53,583 nt of DNA, from positions 1 to 53,583 of the forward strand of contig JAFYZT010000019.1 of assembly GCA_017548605.1 (NCBI GenBank). The letters are read 5' to 3'. Below, piece after piece: positions 38,924 to 47,696 of the stretch (the stretch's first letter is position 1; the number at the start of each line of letters is the position of its first letter). Source of the DNA: Prevotella sp. Lineage in GTDB: Bacteria; Bacteroidota; Bacteroidia; Bacteroidales; Bacteroidaceae. The position numbers and the translations under genes were made by a program. Below the pieces are notes generated by a model that did not search any database, was not told the origin of the DNA, and saw nothing but the letters and a program-made list of their open reading frames with translations.

Positions 38924-40843
38924 ATGAGTAAGAGAATTCGCACATTGTTATTTAGCATCCTTTTAGGTAGCACATGTTCCACTTTCGCCCAGATTTATGA
39001 GGACGACTCTGAGATAGAGTTCACCGATGACCGCGGCCGTCATGAGAAGATAGAGTACCCTCCATCGATGAACCCTATGTACAACGAACTGGACAGTCTG
39101 CTGGCTACCTATCACGCCATGACCTACCTGAGCATGAACAACGACTGCGAACCCGCCTCGTCTAATCCCTCCTATGACCGTCAGGTATATATCGAGCGTC
39201 TGCAGCGTATGAGTACGGTAATTGAGATGCCTTATAACGACATTGTCCGTCGGTTTATCGATCGTTATGCCGTTCGCTTGCGCCGTCAGGTGAGTGCCAT
39301 GTTGGGCGCCGCCAATTTCTACATGCCCATCTTCGAGGAAGCCCTTGAGTCGTATGGTGTTCCCTTGGAACTGAAATACCTGCCTGTGATTGAGTCGGCC
39401 CTGAACCCCAAAGCCGTGTCACGTGCCGGTGCCACCGGTTTGTGGCAGTTTATGCTGGCCACGGGCAAGCAGTACGGTCTGCGCGTAAACTCATTGGTTG
39501 ACGACCGTCGCGACCCCATCCGCGCCTCGTATGCCGCTGCGCGATACCTCCGCGACTTGAACCGTATCTTTGGCGACTGGACGTTGGCTCTGGCCGCCTA
39601 TAACTGCGGTCCGGAGAATGTGAACCGTGCCATCCGCCGCAGCGGCGGCAGCCGTGACTACTGGCGCATTTATCCCTATCTGCCCGCAGAAACCCGTGGT
39701 TATGTGCCTGCCTTCATCGCAGCCAACTACATCATGACCTATTATTGCGACCACAATATCTGTCCGATGAGTGCCGTACTGCCTGAGAAGACCGACACCA
39801 TCATGGTGACCCGTGATGTGAGCATGCGTCAGATTACCCAATTCTGCGACATCGACATCAACCTTCTTCGCGAACTGAATCCTCAATACCGCCGTGATAT
39901 TGTCAATGGTGCGAGCGAGCCGGCCATTCTTCGTATGCCCCTCGCCGCCTGCAACAAGTTCGCCGAGAACGAGCAGGCCATATACAATTATCGCCGCACC
40001 GACTACCTCACCCACCGTCCCGAGGTGGAAGTGAGCGAGAGCCGTTCGGGCAGTTCTTCGAGCAGTCGACGTTCCTACCGCAGTGAGAGCACGGAGCAGC
40101 GTAGCAGTAGCAGCGAAAGCAGTAGTGAACGTAGTAGTGAACGTCAAACAAGCGATTACGGTTCCAGTTCGAGCAGGAGTTATAGCTCCGGTTCCAGCAG
40201 CCGCTCTGGTTCAAGTTCCAGCAGCCGCTCTGGTTCAAGTTCCAGCAGTCGCTACGGCTCCGGTTCCAGCAGCAGCCGCTATGGCAGTCATGACCGTTCC
40301 AGCAGCCGCTATGGACGTTATCACAGTGAGAGCACAGACCGACATTCCCGTTCTCAGAGCACCTCCTCTTCCCATCATGGCAGTCATCATGCCGAAGCCC
40401 CCGCCACATCATCGAAGGGTGGCAAGGGAGGTAAACAACAGCAGCAGGCAGCAGCCCCCGCAGCATCACCCAAAGGTGGAAAGGGAGGTAAACAGCAACA
40501 GCAGGCAGCAGCCCCCGCAGCATCACCCAAAGGTGGAAAGGGAGGCAAACAACAGCAGCAGGCAGCAGCCCCCGCAACATCATCGAAGGGTGGCAAGGGA
40601 GGCAAACAGCAACAACAGGCAGCAGCCCCCGCAGCATCATCGAAGAGTGGCAAGGGAGGCAAACAGCAACAGGCAGCAGCCCCCGCAGCATCATCCAAAG
40701 GTGGCAAGGGAGGCAAACAGCAACAGGCAGCAGCCCCCGCAGCATCATCGAAGGGTGGCAAGGGAGGCAAGCAGCAGCAGGCAGCAGCCCCCGCAGCCAA
40801 GGGCGGAGCCAAATCTTCCGGCGGCAAAGGGAAAAAGAAATAA
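38924..40843 (+). CDS. MltD-like lytic transglycosylase with long Ser-rich and Lys/Gln/Ala repeat tail
   Basis: The product has 639 residues. ATG 38924 starts a signal peptide (cleaved near TFAQ, residue 23); the frame is open upstream inside the previous gene. The SLT domain shows the catalytic Glu in YLPVIESALNP, then SRAGATGLWQFM, YAAARYLRDL and LALAAYNCGPENV. A LysM-like segment follows (TRDVSMRQITQFCDIDINLL). Unusually, about 270 further residues form a Ser/Arg-rich region (about 368-490) and then seven near-identical 18-19-residue units of the APAASSKGGKGGKQQQ(Q)AA type, ending in a Lys/Gly-rich tip. MltD proteins of relatives usually end after LysM. The basic tail may bind peptidoglycan, polyanions or nucleic acid. 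Confidence 0.92.
   Translation: MSKRIRTLLFSILLGSTCSTFAQIYEDDSEIEFTDDRGRHEKIEYPPSMNPMYNELDSLLATYHAMTYLSMNNDCEPASSNPSYDRQVYIERLQRMSTVIEMPYNDIVRRFIDRYAVRLRRQVSAMLGAANFYMPIFEEALESYGVPLELKYLPVIESALNPKAVSRAGATGLWQFMLATGKQYGLRVNSLVDDRRDPIRASYAAARYLRDLNRIFGDWTLALAAYNCGPENVNRAIRRSGGSRDYWRIYPYLPAETRGYVPAFIAANYIMTYYCDHNICPMSAVLPEKTDTIMVTRDVSMRQITQFCDIDINLLRELNPQYRRDIVNGASEPAILRMPLAACNKFAENEQAIYNYRRTDYLTHRPEVEVSESRSGSSSSSRRSYRSESTEQRSSSSESSSERSSERQTSDYGSSSSRSYSSGSSSRSGSSSSSRSGSSSSSRYGSGSSSSRYGSHDRSSSRYGRYHSESTDRHSRSQSTSSSHHGSHHAEAPATSSKGGKGGKQQQQAAAPAASPKGGKGGKQQQQAAAPAASPKGGKGGKQQQQAAAPATSSKGGKGGKQQQQAAAPAASSKSGKGGKQQQAAAPAASSKGGKGGKQQQAAAPAASSKGGKGGKQQQAAAPAAKGGAKSSGGKGKKK
40397..40786 (+). repeat. 54/57-bp coding tandem repeat, seven units
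   Basis: Four 57-bp units (with QQQQ) are followed by three 54-bp units (with QQQ). Copies are nearly identical in DNA, so the array is likely to change in number. Confidence 0.9.
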
Positions 40844-40873
40844 TCCCCCTTCACGCCCCTACCCCATCCAACC

Positions 40874-43171
40874 ATGAATAAGAAACACTCACTCACCGAA
40901 GAAGAAAGAGCCCTTCAAGAAGAAGAGTTGGTGAACAACGCTTTCCAAGAGCTCCTGAATTCTTATCTATCTTCTCCCCACCGTAAGAAGATAGACAAGA
41001 TAACCAAGGCCTTCAACTTCGCCAAACAGGCACACAAAGGAGTGCGCCGTCTGTCCGGTGAGCCTTATATCATGCACCCCATTGCCGTGGCCATGATAGC
41101 GTCGAACGAGATGGGCCTGGGCAGCACGAGTATCTGCGCCGCCTTATTGCACGACGTGGTGGAGGATACCGACTATACGGTGGAAGACATTGAAAACATC
41201 TTTGGCAGTAAGATAGCACAGATTGTTGACGGTCTGACAAAGATCAGCGGTGGTATTTTCGGTGAACAAGCCTCGGCTCAGGCAGAAAACTTCAAAAAAC
41301 TTCTGCTCACCATGAGTGATGACATCCGCGTCATCCTGATTAAGATTTGCGACCGTCTGCACAACATGCGCACGTTGGCGAGCCAACCCGCCAACAAACA
41401 ATACAAGATAGCCGGCGAAACCCTTTATATCTACGCTCCGTTGGCTAACCGCTTGGGACTGAACAAGATTAAGAACGAGTTGGAAGACCTCAGCTTCCGC
41501 TACGAGCATCCCGAGGAATACCAAAGCATCAAGAACAAACTCAAGTCGAACGAAGAGTCACTGAACGAGCAGTTCGACCAATTCACCGAGCCTATACGTG
41601 CTGCCTTGGACAAGATGGGCTTCCAATATGTGTTGAAGGCCCGTGTGAAGTCACCCTACTCCATCTGGTCGAAGATGCAGAACAAGCATATCACCTTCGA
41701 TGAGATTTACGACATCCTGGCCGTCCGTATCATCTTCACGCCCAAGAACCGTGAAGAGGAAATCAACGAATGTTTCCAGATTTATGTTGCTATCAACAAG
41801 ATTTACAAGTCGCACCCCGACCGCATGCGTGACTGGGTGAACAACCCCAAGGCCAACGGCTATCAGGCCATCCACCTGACACAGATGTCGAAGCAAGGTC
41901 GGTGGATAGAGGTGCAAATCCGCTCCGACCGCATGAACGAGATAGCCGAGCAAGGATTTGCCGCCCATTGGAAATACAAGGAAGGCTCCGTGGTCACCGA
42001 TGACGAAGGTGAGTTGAACGACTGGCTGCGCACCATCAAAGAGATTTTGGACGACCCGCAACCGGATGCCATGGATTTTCTCGATGCCATCAAACTGAAC
42101 CTCTTTGCATCGGAGATTTTCGTGTTCACCCCTAAGGGTGAGATTATGACCATGCCCACGGGTTGCACCGCCTTGGATTTCGCCTTCCAGATTCACACTT
42201 TTTTAGGCAGCCACTGCATCGGTGCCAAGGTGAATCACAAACTGGTGCCCCTAAGTCATAAGTTGCAGAGTGGCGATCAGGTGGAAATTCTGACCTCTAA
42301 GACCCAGCATGTACAACCCGAATGGATTCATTTCGCCTCGACGGCCAAGGCCAAGGGCAAGATTCAGGCCATCCTGCGACGTGACGGTAGAGAGTTGCAG
42401 AAAAAGGGTGAGGAGATACTCCGTGCCTTCCTTGAGAGTAAAGGGTTGGAACTCACCACGAGTGTGGTAGATAAGCTCTGTTCTTTCCATGATGTGAGCA
42501 AGCATGAGAAACTGTTCCAAAGTCTCGGTCAGAAAAAGATTATTCTCGGCGACAAGGACATTGACGTATTACTGTCAAAGAAGAACGGTAGCAGCTCTGG
42601 TTGGCGTAAATACGTTCCTTTCCTTGGCAGTGACAGCAAGAAAGACGACAAGGAAAGGAATGACGAGAATGACAGCGACGATAATGCCAAGACGCTGATT
42701 GTGGTTACCAAGGATTTCAACCGCAAGAAACCCGTTTTCATCAACGAGAACAACATCCATCGTTATGTCTTCCCTTCCTGTTGCCATGCCATCCCCGGCG
42801 ACGATGCTTTGGGATTCATCGACAACAAGCAACATATCGAGATACACCAGCGTTCGTGTCCCGTAGCCGCGAAATTGAAGACCAGCTTCGGCAACCGCAT
42901 CCTCGATGCCAAGTGGGATATGCACAAGCAGCTGTTCTTCGATGCCACCATCCAGGTCAGAGGTATTGACCGCATCGGTCTGCTCATGGACCTGGCCCAG
43001 TTGTTGTCAGGACAGTTGAATGTGAATATGCGCAAAATCTCCATCTCCTGTGAAGACAACATTTTCGAGGGTACTATCCTCCTCCGCATCCACGACCGCG
43101 ACGACATGGAGATGATTATCGACAAGCTGAAGACCGTTGACGGACTGACGGAAATTTCGCAGATTAAATAA
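40874..43171 (+). CDS. Bifunctional (p)ppGpp synthetase/hydrolase, RelA/SpoT family
   Basis: The 765-residue protein has the long RSH layout. An HD hydrolase domain (His93-Asp94 with Glu97-Asp98 in LLHDVVEDTDYT) is followed by a synthetase domain (RVKSPYSIWSKMQ, YDILAVRIIF, KANGYQAIHLTQM, EIAEQGFAAHWKYKEG), TGS (about 415-475: MTMPTGCTALDFAFQIHT), a charged insert (KKDDKERNDENDSDD), a zinc-finger-like/CC segment (PSCCHAIPGDDALGF) and a C-terminal ACT domain (VRGIDRIGLLMDLAQLLSGQ). An intact HD motif argues for hydrolase activity, and the synthetase motifs also look complete. It makes and degrades the starvation alarmone. It is last in the parA operon. Confidence 0.95.
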   Translation: MNKKHSLTEEERALQEEELVNNAFQELLNSYLSSPHRKKIDKITKAFNFAKQAHKGVRRLSGEPYIMHPIAVAMIASNEMGLGSTSICAALLHDVVEDTDYTVEDIENIFGSKIAQIVDGLTKISGGIFGEQASAQAENFKKLLLTMSDDIRVILIKICDRLHNMRTLASQPANKQYKIAGETLYIYAPLANRLGLNKIKNELEDLSFRYEHPEEYQSIKNKLKSNEESLNEQFDQFTEPIRAALDKMGFQYVLKARVKSPYSIWSKMQNKHITFDEIYDILAVRIIFTPKNREEEINECFQIYVAINKIYKSHPDRMRDWVNNPKANGYQAIHLTQMSKQGRWIEVQIRSDRMNEIAEQGFAAHWKYKEGSVVTDDEGELNDWLRTIKEILDDPQPDAMDFLDAIKLNLFASEIFVFTPKGEIMTMPTGCTALDFAFQIHTFLGSHCIGAKVNHKLVPLSHKLQSGDQVEILTSKTQHVQPEWIHFASTAKAKGKIQAILRRDGRELQKKGEEILRAFLESKGLELTTSVVDKLCSFHDVSKHEKLFQSLGQKKIILGDKDIDVLLSKKNGSSSGWRKYVPFLGSDSKKDDKERNDENDSDDNAKTLIVVTKDFNRKKPVFINENNIHRYVFPSCCHAIPGDDALGFIDNKQHIEIHQRSCPVAAKLKTSFGNRILDAKWDMHKQLFFDATIQVRGIDRIGLLMDLAQLLSGQLNVNMRKISISCEDNIFEGTILLRIHDRDDMEMIIDKLKTVDGLTEISQIK

Positions 43172-43174
43172 GTA

Positions 43175-43223
43175 GTGAGAGGTGAGTAGTGAGAGGTGAG
43201 TAGTGAGGGGTGAGAGGTGAGGG
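43175..43223 (+). repeat. Seven perfect heptads of GTGAGNN
   Basis: GTGAGAG and GTGAGTA alternate, then GTGAGGG, GTGAGAG, GTGAGGG, starting four bases after the RelA/SpoT stop and ending 24 bases before the pectinesterase ATG. Confidence 0.9.
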
Positions 43224-43246
43224 AGGACATACTTAAAAACTATCGA

Positions 43247-44215
43247 ATGATGAAAGTTTTATTCCTGACTTTGTTTTGTTTAGTGTCGCTGAGTGCAGAT
43301 GCCGCTAATCCGTATGACAACCCCGACACCATCGTGGTGGCGAGAGACGGCACGGGCCAGTTCCGCAGTGTAGGCGAGGCAATTGAGGTATGCCGCGCCT
43401 TCATGGACTACCACAAGGTGATATTCGTGAAGAAAGGCACTTACAAAGAGAAGCTCATCATTCCCTCATGGCTCGACCATATTGAGATTTTGGGCGAGGA
43501 TGTGAACCAGACCATCATCACTTTCGACGACCATGCGAACATACGCATGGCAGGAACCGAGCAGGCGATGGGCACTTTCCGCACCTACACCCTGAAGATT
43601 GAGGGCAATGACATCACGCTGAAGAATATCACCGTCGAGAACAACTCCGCCCGTCTGGGACAGGCCGTGGCACTCCATACCGAGGGCGATCGGCTGTTGT
43701 TCATCGGTTGCCGCTTCCTCGGTCATCAGGACACGGTATATACCGGCAAGGCGGGCGCCCGTCTATATTTCAAGGACTGTTACATCGAAGGTACCACCGA
43801 CTTTATCTTCGGTCCTTCGACGGCTTGGTTCGAGAACTGCGAGATACACAGCAAGGCCAATTCATACGTCACCGCCGCCTCCACACCGCAGGACCAGCGT
43901 TATGGCTATGTGTTCAACCACTGCCGTCTGACTGCCGATGAGGGAATAGACAAAGTGTATCTGGGTCGTCCGTGGCGCCCTTATGCCTACACCCTTTTCA
44001 TGAACTGTGAATTGGGTCGCCACATCGTGGCCGCCGGTTGGCACAACTGGAACAATGCCGACAACGAGCGCACCGCCCGTTATCTGGAATACAACAACAG
44101 CGGTCCCGGAGCCAATGGACAGCGTGTGTCATGGAGTCGTACACTGAGCAAGAAAGAAGCTGCCGCCATCACCCCCGAAGTGGTTTTTGCGCGAGAAAGT
44201 AGGTGGGATTTTTAA
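43247..44215 (+). CDS. Pectinesterase (CE8)
   Basis: The 322-residue exported enzyme removes methyl groups from homogalacturonan. A signal peptide (ending SADA) precedes a right-handed beta-helix with the complete CE8 active site: ARLGQAVALHTEGD (first Gln), FLGHQDTVY (catalytic Asp), GTTDFIFGP (second Asp), and LGRPWRPYA (Arg and Trp). Two neighbouring ATGs (43247, 43250) are possible starts; the longer frame to 43217 would need GTG inside the heptad repeat and is rejected. No pectate lyase or SusCD genes are nearby. Confidence 0.95.
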   Translation: MMKVLFLTLFCLVSLSADAANPYDNPDTIVVARDGTGQFRSVGEAIEVCRAFMDYHKVIFVKKGTYKEKLIIPSWLDHIEILGEDVNQTIITFDDHANIRMAGTEQAMGTFRTYTLKIEGNDITLKNITVENNSARLGQAVALHTEGDRLLFIGCRFLGHQDTVYTGKAGARLYFKDCYIEGTTDFIFGPSTAWFENCEIHSKANSYVTAASTPQDQRYGYVFNHCRLTADEGIDKVYLGRPWRPYAYTLFMNCELGRHIVAAGWHNWNNADNERTARYLEYNNSGPGANGQRVSWSRTLSKKEAAAITPEVVFARESRWDF

Positions 44216-44259
44216 GAGCATTTGTTTTTATAGATTGAAGGAAGGTAAAAAAGATCACC

Positions 44260-45993
44260 ATGCGCAAACTACTCATACTCCCGTTATTGTTCTTCCTGCT
44301 TATGGGCTGTGGTGACAAACATCATTATCCCACGGTTCTGCTCATGGCCGACAGCCTTTGCGATGTGAACCCTAAGGCAGCCATCGACACCCTCGACAGT
44401 TTGGAGAAACTGATGGCACAAGCCTCCGAACCCGACCAGATGTATTACCGTCTCCTTCACATCAAAGCTGCCGACAAAGCATACATACCCCACACCTCCG
44501 ACAGCCTCATACGTACCGTCCTCGACTATTACGAACACGGTGGTGACCCAAAACTACTTCCCATAGCCTATTACTACGGCGGACGTGTCAACATGGACTT
44601 GGGCGACGCGCCGCAAGCCATGGAATGGTATCAAAAAGCTTTACATGATAGTAACATAGACAGTTATCTTCAGGGAATCATTCACCACCAATTAGCAAGA
44701 CTTTATTGGAATCAACATATCATTGAAAAAGCCATTTTGCACTATCGGTTTTCTTTACAGAACCATTTGATATTAAAAGATAGTACAAATGTGTTGTTTG
44801 ATTTGATATCACTAGCAGGTGTTTACGAAGACTGGAAGAGACCTGACAGCAGTGCCTACTTATATCATGCGGCATACCAACTGGCAGACAAAATGGATGA
44901 TGAAACAATGAAAACAGACATATCAACCCAACTTGTACGTTTCTATTGTGTCCAAAACCAATTGGATTCTGCTCATTTATATCTTAGCCAACTCATAACT
45001 CATCCTGATTCCGAGGACATCACAGCCAACTATAGTGCTGCAGCAATGTATTACACGAAGAAAGGAAAAACAGATTCGGCCATCTATTATAACCGCAAAA
45101 AACTCTATTTGAAAAATATATACTCCAAAGAAGAGGCTTCGCGTGAATTGACAACTATATATTATGGCTCTTTCCTGACTGACTCCGCCCAGAAATACCT
45201 TGGGCATTATTTACAATATCTTGATTCAACCAGACAACGGCAAGCGGCAGAAGAGGTAGCTACATCTGAAATGCTCTTCAATCAGCGACTCAACGAAAAG
45301 AGAATCCACCAATTGCAAATGGATAACATAAAAAAGAATTACACGATTGCTGTTGTGGTGGTGGCATTTTTGCTCATTTCCGTAATTGCCGCCCTCGTCA
45401 GGCGACGCTATCTTGAAAAAATGGAGAAAATGCGCAAAAAACATGAATTGTTGGACATATTAATCAAGAAAAAAGAACTTGAAAACGAAATAAAACGTGA
45501 AAAGAGAATAGAAGAGATAAAGATGCTCGAGAATAGAATAAATTCTTTATCAGAAAATAACGCCCAGATGAAAAGAGAATTGCTGGAGCAAAAAAGGAAA
45601 ATAGAAGTATTGTTTTTGGCATCAGAAAATGCCGACATAAAACACAAAAAAGTCAAAGAATTAGCCACCAAAGCGGGCATTTTTGACACCATCCGCAGAA
45701 GAGTATCAAGAAACGAAATTCTTAGTGGTAATGATTGGGAGAATATAAGAGAACTGATTACATCCCTATCCCCTGCCTTTTTTATCACACTTATGGAAAT
45801 CGTGAAGATGAATGATTTGGAAACCAAGATCAGTATGCTCATAAAGTTAGACGTTAAGATTGGTGAGATTGGTATTTTGGTGGCTACCAGTAAGCAAAAT
45901 GTTTCCGCCATAAGACGTAGGTTATACGAAAAAGCATTTAATATCAAAAAAGCCGTTCCAACAGATTGGGACCAACTTCTATTTGCTATTTAA
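44260..45993 (+). CDS. Membrane-anchored TPR regulator-like protein (mosaic composition)
   Basis: The product has 577 residues. An N-terminal lipobox (LLMGC, Cys near 17) is followed by TPR-like helices (about 25-330: KAAIDTLDSLEKLMAQ, APQAMEWYQKALHDS, DSAIYYNRKKLYLKN), a transmembrane helix (about 361-380), a long Lys/Glu-rich coiled coil (to about 470) and a C-terminal HTH-like segment (IKLDVKIGEIGILVATSKQN). The plan is the same as 18799-20250, so it is likely a sensor with periplasmic TPR and cytoplasmic DNA-binding end. The first about 127 codons are near 54% GC, then the DNA abruptly drops to about a third GC from about 44640, with an intact frame. That points to a recombinant gene. It stands upstream of the DUF3244/RHS genes. 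Confidence 0.82.
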   Translation: MRKLLILPLLFFLLMGCGDKHHYPTVLLMADSLCDVNPKAAIDTLDSLEKLMAQASEPDQMYYRLLHIKAADKAYIPHTSDSLIRTVLDYYEHGGDPKLLPIAYYYGGRVNMDLGDAPQAMEWYQKALHDSNIDSYLQGIIHHQLARLYWNQHIIEKAILHYRFSLQNHLILKDSTNVLFDLISLAGVYEDWKRPDSSAYLYHAAYQLADKMDDETMKTDISTQLVRFYCVQNQLDSAHLYLSQLITHPDSEDITANYSAAAMYYTKKGKTDSAIYYNRKKLYLKNIYSKEEASRELTTIYYGSFLTDSAQKYLGHYLQYLDSTRQRQAAEEVATSEMLFNQRLNEKRIHQLQMDNIKKNYTIAVVVVAFLLISVIAALVRRRYLEKMEKMRKKHELLDILIKKKELENEIKREKRIEEIKMLENRINSLSENNAQMKRELLEQKRKIEVLFLASENADIKHKKVKELATKAGIFDTIRRRVSRNEILSGNDWENIRELITSLSPAFFITLMEIVKMNDLETKISMLIKLDVKIGEIGILVATSKQNVSAIRRRLYEKAFNIKKAVPTDWDQLLFAI

Positions 45994-46146
45994 CAACTAT
46001 ACTCATTTTCGTTATTGTCGATTATTATAAACTTAAGAAACATAACTCGTTGATTATCAAATAATAGTGAACATATATTTACTATTTGACCACAAAATGT
46101 AGACAAAGTGTAGACGACAAATCATGGCGTCTGCTTTTATCATTCA

Positions 46147-46154
46147 TATTTTTG
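46147..46154 (+). promoter_or_regulatory. -7 box of the DUF3244/RHS locus
   Basis: TATTTTTG, 39 bases before the ATG at 46194; no TTG at -33. The 45994-46193 spacer is otherwise AT-rich without a clear terminator. Confidence 0.45.
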
Positions 46155-46193
46155 CCACGATAGTATTTCTAAACAATCAACCGTGGTAAAGTT

Positions 46194-46547
46194 ATGAATA
46201 ATAAAAAATTATTAATTTTTGCTTTTTTGCTTATTGCAGTAGGTACCAATGCACAAGTTGTGCAAATGTATGATGTGGATGAAGGGGCAAAGAATAAAGG
46301 TGGTCGAACAGAGATACCTGTCCCGAAAGTCCAATATGATGACAATTCAGTAGAGATTATATGTGACAGTCTTGTCTACAATGTAGAAATAACCATTACT
46401 GATGAGTCCGGAAGTATTCTTCATCATAGTAATGAAACTCTTTCACCTTCTTCTACCATACTTTTGGTGCCAGATACTTCAACCAATTCAAAATATTATA
46501 TAGAAGTAGAATCCACTGAACAACGTTTCTATGGTTTTTTCCAATGA
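46194..46547 (+). CDS. Small exported DUF3244-domain protein
   Basis: The 117-residue protein has a signal peptide (MNNKKLLIFAFLLIAVGTNA) and a single Ig-like beta domain typical of DUF3244: PVPKVQYDDNSVEIICDSL, VYNVEITITDESGSILHHS, LSPSSTILLVPD and YYIEVESTEQRFYGFF. Such proteins are small periplasmic or surface beta-sandwich proteins of Bacteroidetes, usually near large secreted proteins and regulators; no activity is known. It shares the low GC of the second half of the upstream regulator gene and is separated by 72 bases, including a GGTAAAA-type repeat, from the RHS genes. Confidence 0.85.
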   Translation: MNNKKLLIFAFLLIAVGTNAQVVQMYDVDEGAKNKGGRTEIPVPKVQYDDNSVEIICDSLVYNVEITITDESGSILHHSNETLSPSSTILLVPDTSTNSKYYIEVESTEQRFYGFFQ

Positions 46548-46619
46548 TTAACATTTCTTCAAAACCTTCATAATCAAAAAAGGAAAAGGTAAGAGGGTAA
46601 AGAAGTAAAACCGTAGCCT

Positions 46620-47696
46620 ATGAAAAGAACTGTCCATCTCATTACATTCATAATGCTTTCAGCCCTGGCCATGCTATGCGCGGCACCGGTCTTCGGGCAG
46701 GTGAACCTGTCCGGGATGGAACCGATGTCCGCCGACAGCCTGGTGAAGAGCAGGATACGCTATTTCTCCCCAGGCTCGGGAGGAAGGGACAAGGTGTGGG
46801 ACTTCTCCGAGAAATTCGGTTCCAGGGGTTCGTCGCAGGTGATGTTCATGAAGGACAGTTTGGGCGTGGTGTCCGTCATGGAACCGGGCAGGATCAGCCA
46901 TTACCGCACGACACCCGACACGCTCATCCTCTCCGGCCGCGAGTCGACTTTGGAGAAGAGGGATTATGCCGTGGAGAAGGTCTCCAAGAAATTCCCCCTT
47001 GCATATGGCGACTCCCTCGCCATGCCCTTCCGGTGCGAGGGGATGTATTGCGGCGACCATCCGTTCCGTGAGGTCGGCACGACGACGGTCAGGGTGGATG
47101 CCTGCGGCTCCATCGTGCTTGGCGAAAACGACACAATCAAGAACGTACTGAGGGTACAAACCATCGATGCCTACTTCGTCTGCATGGACATCGACACCGC
47201 CGCCCTCGACACCGCGAGGCTCACCCAGGTCATCGACGAACGCTACGAGTGGTACCTGCCCGGTTCCCAGTATCCGATTATCGAGGACGTGACAAGCACC
47301 ACTTATTTCAACATGGATGCCATAGGCACCACCCGGCGAGCGTGCTGCAACCTTCCCGAGGACCTGGCGGCCTGCTACGTCACGCCCGATGACGAGGAAG
47401 AGTCGGACGAGCAGGAAGGCTTCCCTGATGATGACGGGCAGGTTCCCGACATCATCCATTACACCGTAGAGACCGTGGGGAAGACCATCCACATATCCTA
47501 CGACCTTGACGGGGATGCCGTCATCACCACGATTGTCGCCAACCACATGGGGTTCCTCTGCATGAGCAGGCAGTGGACGCAGGAGGCCGGACAGGGATAT
47601 TCCGTGGAGATGGACTGCAACGGCCTGCGTCCGGGCGTGTACATCCTCTACATCAACGTCAACGGAAAGGTTTACAGTGAGAAAGTGACGCTATGA
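46620..47696 (+). CDS. Exported RHS-locus protein with T9SS-like tail
   Basis: The 358-residue protein has a signal peptide (to about residue 27, VFGQ), a middle domain with KVWDFSEKF, SHYRTTPDTLILSG and FPLAYGDSLAMPF, an acidic linker (DDEEESDEQEGFPDDD), and a C-terminal beta domain whose end (GLRPGVYILYINVNGKVYSE) resembles a Por/T9SS sorting tail. The gene overlaps the next by four bases (ATGA, 47693-47696). The partial gene at the left edge of the window is a homologue. Arginine codons are largely AGG, unlike the CGT/CGC of core genes, suggesting foreign origin. Its job in the RHS locus is unknown; an export or assembly partner is possible. Confidence 0.85.
   Translation: MKRTVHLITFIMLSALAMLCAAPVFGQVNLSGMEPMSADSLVKSRIRYFSPGSGGRDKVWDFSEKFGSRGSSQVMFMKDSLGVVSVMEPGRISHYRTTPDTLILSGRESTLEKRDYAVEKVSKKFPLAYGDSLAMPFRCEGMYCGDHPFREVGTTTVRVDACGSIVLGENDTIKNVLRVQTIDAYFVCMDIDTAALDTARLTQVIDERYEWYLPGSQYPIIEDVTSTTYFNMDAIGTTRRACCNLPEDLAACYVTPDDEEESDEQEGFPDDDGQVPDIIHYTVETVGKTIHISYDLDGDAVITTIVANHMGFLCMSRQWTQEAGQGYSVEMDCNGLRPGVYILYINVNGKVYSEKVTL

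Noticed and set aside
46674-47546. 290-codon reverse ORF
   Set aside because: Shadow of the exported RHS-locus protein, whose signal peptide and ATGA coupling mark the real strand.
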